DNA from: Eggerthellaceae bacterium
GTDB lineage: Bacteria > Actinomycetota > Coriobacteriia > Coriobacteriales > Eggerthellaceae
Assembly: GCA_017459805.1 (NCBI GenBank)
Contig: JAFUCE010000138.1
Span: 1-38,822, forward strand
Reading direction: 5' to 3'
DNA length: 38,822 bases
In this document: positions 38,232 through 38,822 of the stretch, one piece after another
Layout: each line of letters starts with the position of its first letter
Numbering within the stretch: position 1 is the first letter of the stretch
Notes under the pieces: model-generated
The model's database searches: none
Told to the model about the DNA's origin: nothing
The model's input: only the letters and a program-made list of their open reading frames with translations
Translations under genes and position numbers: made by a program

Positions 38232-38822
38232 ATGTCTTATAAGGTGCGCATAGATTCCTTTGAAGGCCCATTTGATTTGCTTCTTTATTTAGTAAGCCGC
38301 CAAAAGGTTGACATCGGTGTTGTTTCCATTGCTGAAATTACCGACCAATATTTGGAAGAAATATCCAAAATGGAGATTCTTGATCTTGATGTGGCAAGCG
38401 ATTTTTTGCTGGTGGCTTCAACGCTGCTTGAGATTAAGGCTGCAAGCCTCATTCCTTCGCCTAAGGAAGAACTCGATGTTGAATTCGAAGACATATCGCC
38501 AAGCCAGGCTCGCGATATCCTCGTTGATCGGCTGATTGTATACAAGCAATTCAAAAATGCTGCTGCTGCCCTCAGCGCGCGATATATTTCCGAGGGTCGC
38601 AAACACAACCGCCACTTTGGTCCAGACCCAAGTTTGCTCACCCTCGTTCCTGACTATCTGGAGGGCATTAGCCTTGATGCCTTGGCATATCTGTGTGCGC
38701 AGGCGGCCGGGCATAAGGACCCATTCCTTTTGGATAGCGACCACATTGCCAGCAAGCCAATACCCGTTGAAATGCACGTACGCTCCATCCATTCGCGTAT
38801 CAAGAACTCAAAGAAACTTACA
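38232..38822 (+). CDS. scpA: Segregation and condensation protein A, 3' end beyond window
   Basis: ScpA is the kleisin subunit that joins SMC heads in the bacterial condensin complex and acts with ScpB in chromosome segregation. The first 197 residues are present, with the family's N-terminal signature (FEGPFDLLLYLVSRQKVDI) and the helical segment LLVASTLLEIKAASLIP. The frame is open at the right edge. The ATG is three bases after the trpS stop. In many Gram-positive genomes M50 protease, trpS, scpA and scpB are neighbours, which agrees with this order; scpB would be expected next. Confidence 0.96.
   Translation, partial: MSYKVRIDSFEGPFDLLLYLVSRQKVDIGVVSIAEITDQYLEEISKMEILDLDVASDFLLVASTLLEIKAASLIPSPKEELDVEFEDISPSQARDILVDRLIVYKQFKNAAAALSARYISEGRKHNRHFGPDPSLLTLVPDYLEGISLDALAYLCAQAAGHKDPFLLDSDHIASKPIPVEMHVRSIHSRIKNSKKLT

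Overview
The window reads as ordinary chromosome from an anaerobic actinobacterium, most likely a Coriobacteriia/Eggerthellaceae relative. This is inferred from the gene set: a rubrerythrin, a Tat-exported membrane-bound [NiFe] uptake hydrogenase, a multi-cluster ferredoxin-like protein, a catabolic-looking ornithine carbamoyltransferase, and many small lipoprotein and membrane proteins. Base composition looks close to half G+C. There are 30 supportable protein genes (one cut by the right edge) and seven tRNA genes. I see no rRNA, CRISPR array, transposase or phage gene.

Layout. 1-5.4 kb: rubrerythrin, then the hydrogenase operon (small subunit, large subunit, b-type cytochrome) and its maturation protease. 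5.4-14.6 kb: DNA repair and translation housekeeping (nth and mfd in convergent overlaps with their neighbours, an orphan four-cluster Fe-S protein coupled to gltX, a DUF1461 membrane protein, metK). 14.6-18.2 kb: priA, an Ldh_2-type malate/lactate dehydrogenase and tRNA-Thr, all on the minus strand. 18.3-24 kb: a family 2 glycosyltransferase diverging from an ABC exporter (ATPase plus giant coiled-coil FtsX-type permease) whose last gene is RNase H. 24-27.4 kb: an arginine-themed run of tRNA-Arg, ornithine carbamoyltransferase, argS and a DUF1232 gene. 27.5-33.5 kb: tRNA-His, tRNA-Lys, a lipoprotein, an MBL-fold hydrolase, a CPA1 antiporter, tRNA-Ile2/Met, an M23-like protein, tRNA-Asn with a repeat scar and hairpin-rich DNA, and tRNA-Val. 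33.5 kb to the end: nagB, an ABC-F ATPase, an M50 site-2 protease, trpS and the start of scpA.

How the genes work together. The hydrogenase operon encodes an H2-oxidising enzyme outside the membrane that passes electrons through cytochrome b, probably to the menaquinone pool. The protease at 4883 is the expected C-terminal processing enzyme for the large subunit, which still carries a 20-residue tail. The small subunit is unusual: it has a Cys where the classical medial-cluster Pro sits, and a long acidic, alanine-rich tail after its membrane anchor. Ornithine carbamoyltransferase next to argS and tRNA-Arg suits an organism that ferments arginine.

The most notable non-coding signals are four. 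(1) A perfect 14-bp palindrome precedes the hydrogenase genes. (2) Several SD-less genes have a -10 element placed so that transcription would start at or next to the ATG, which suggests leaderless mRNAs. (3) The 3' end of tRNA-Asn is duplicated exactly (20 bp) across about 180 bp of hairpins and tRNA debris. (4) A second tRNA T-arm fragment lies inverted downstream of tRNA-Lys. No clearly new multi-gene system (defence, secretion or biosynthetic) is evident.
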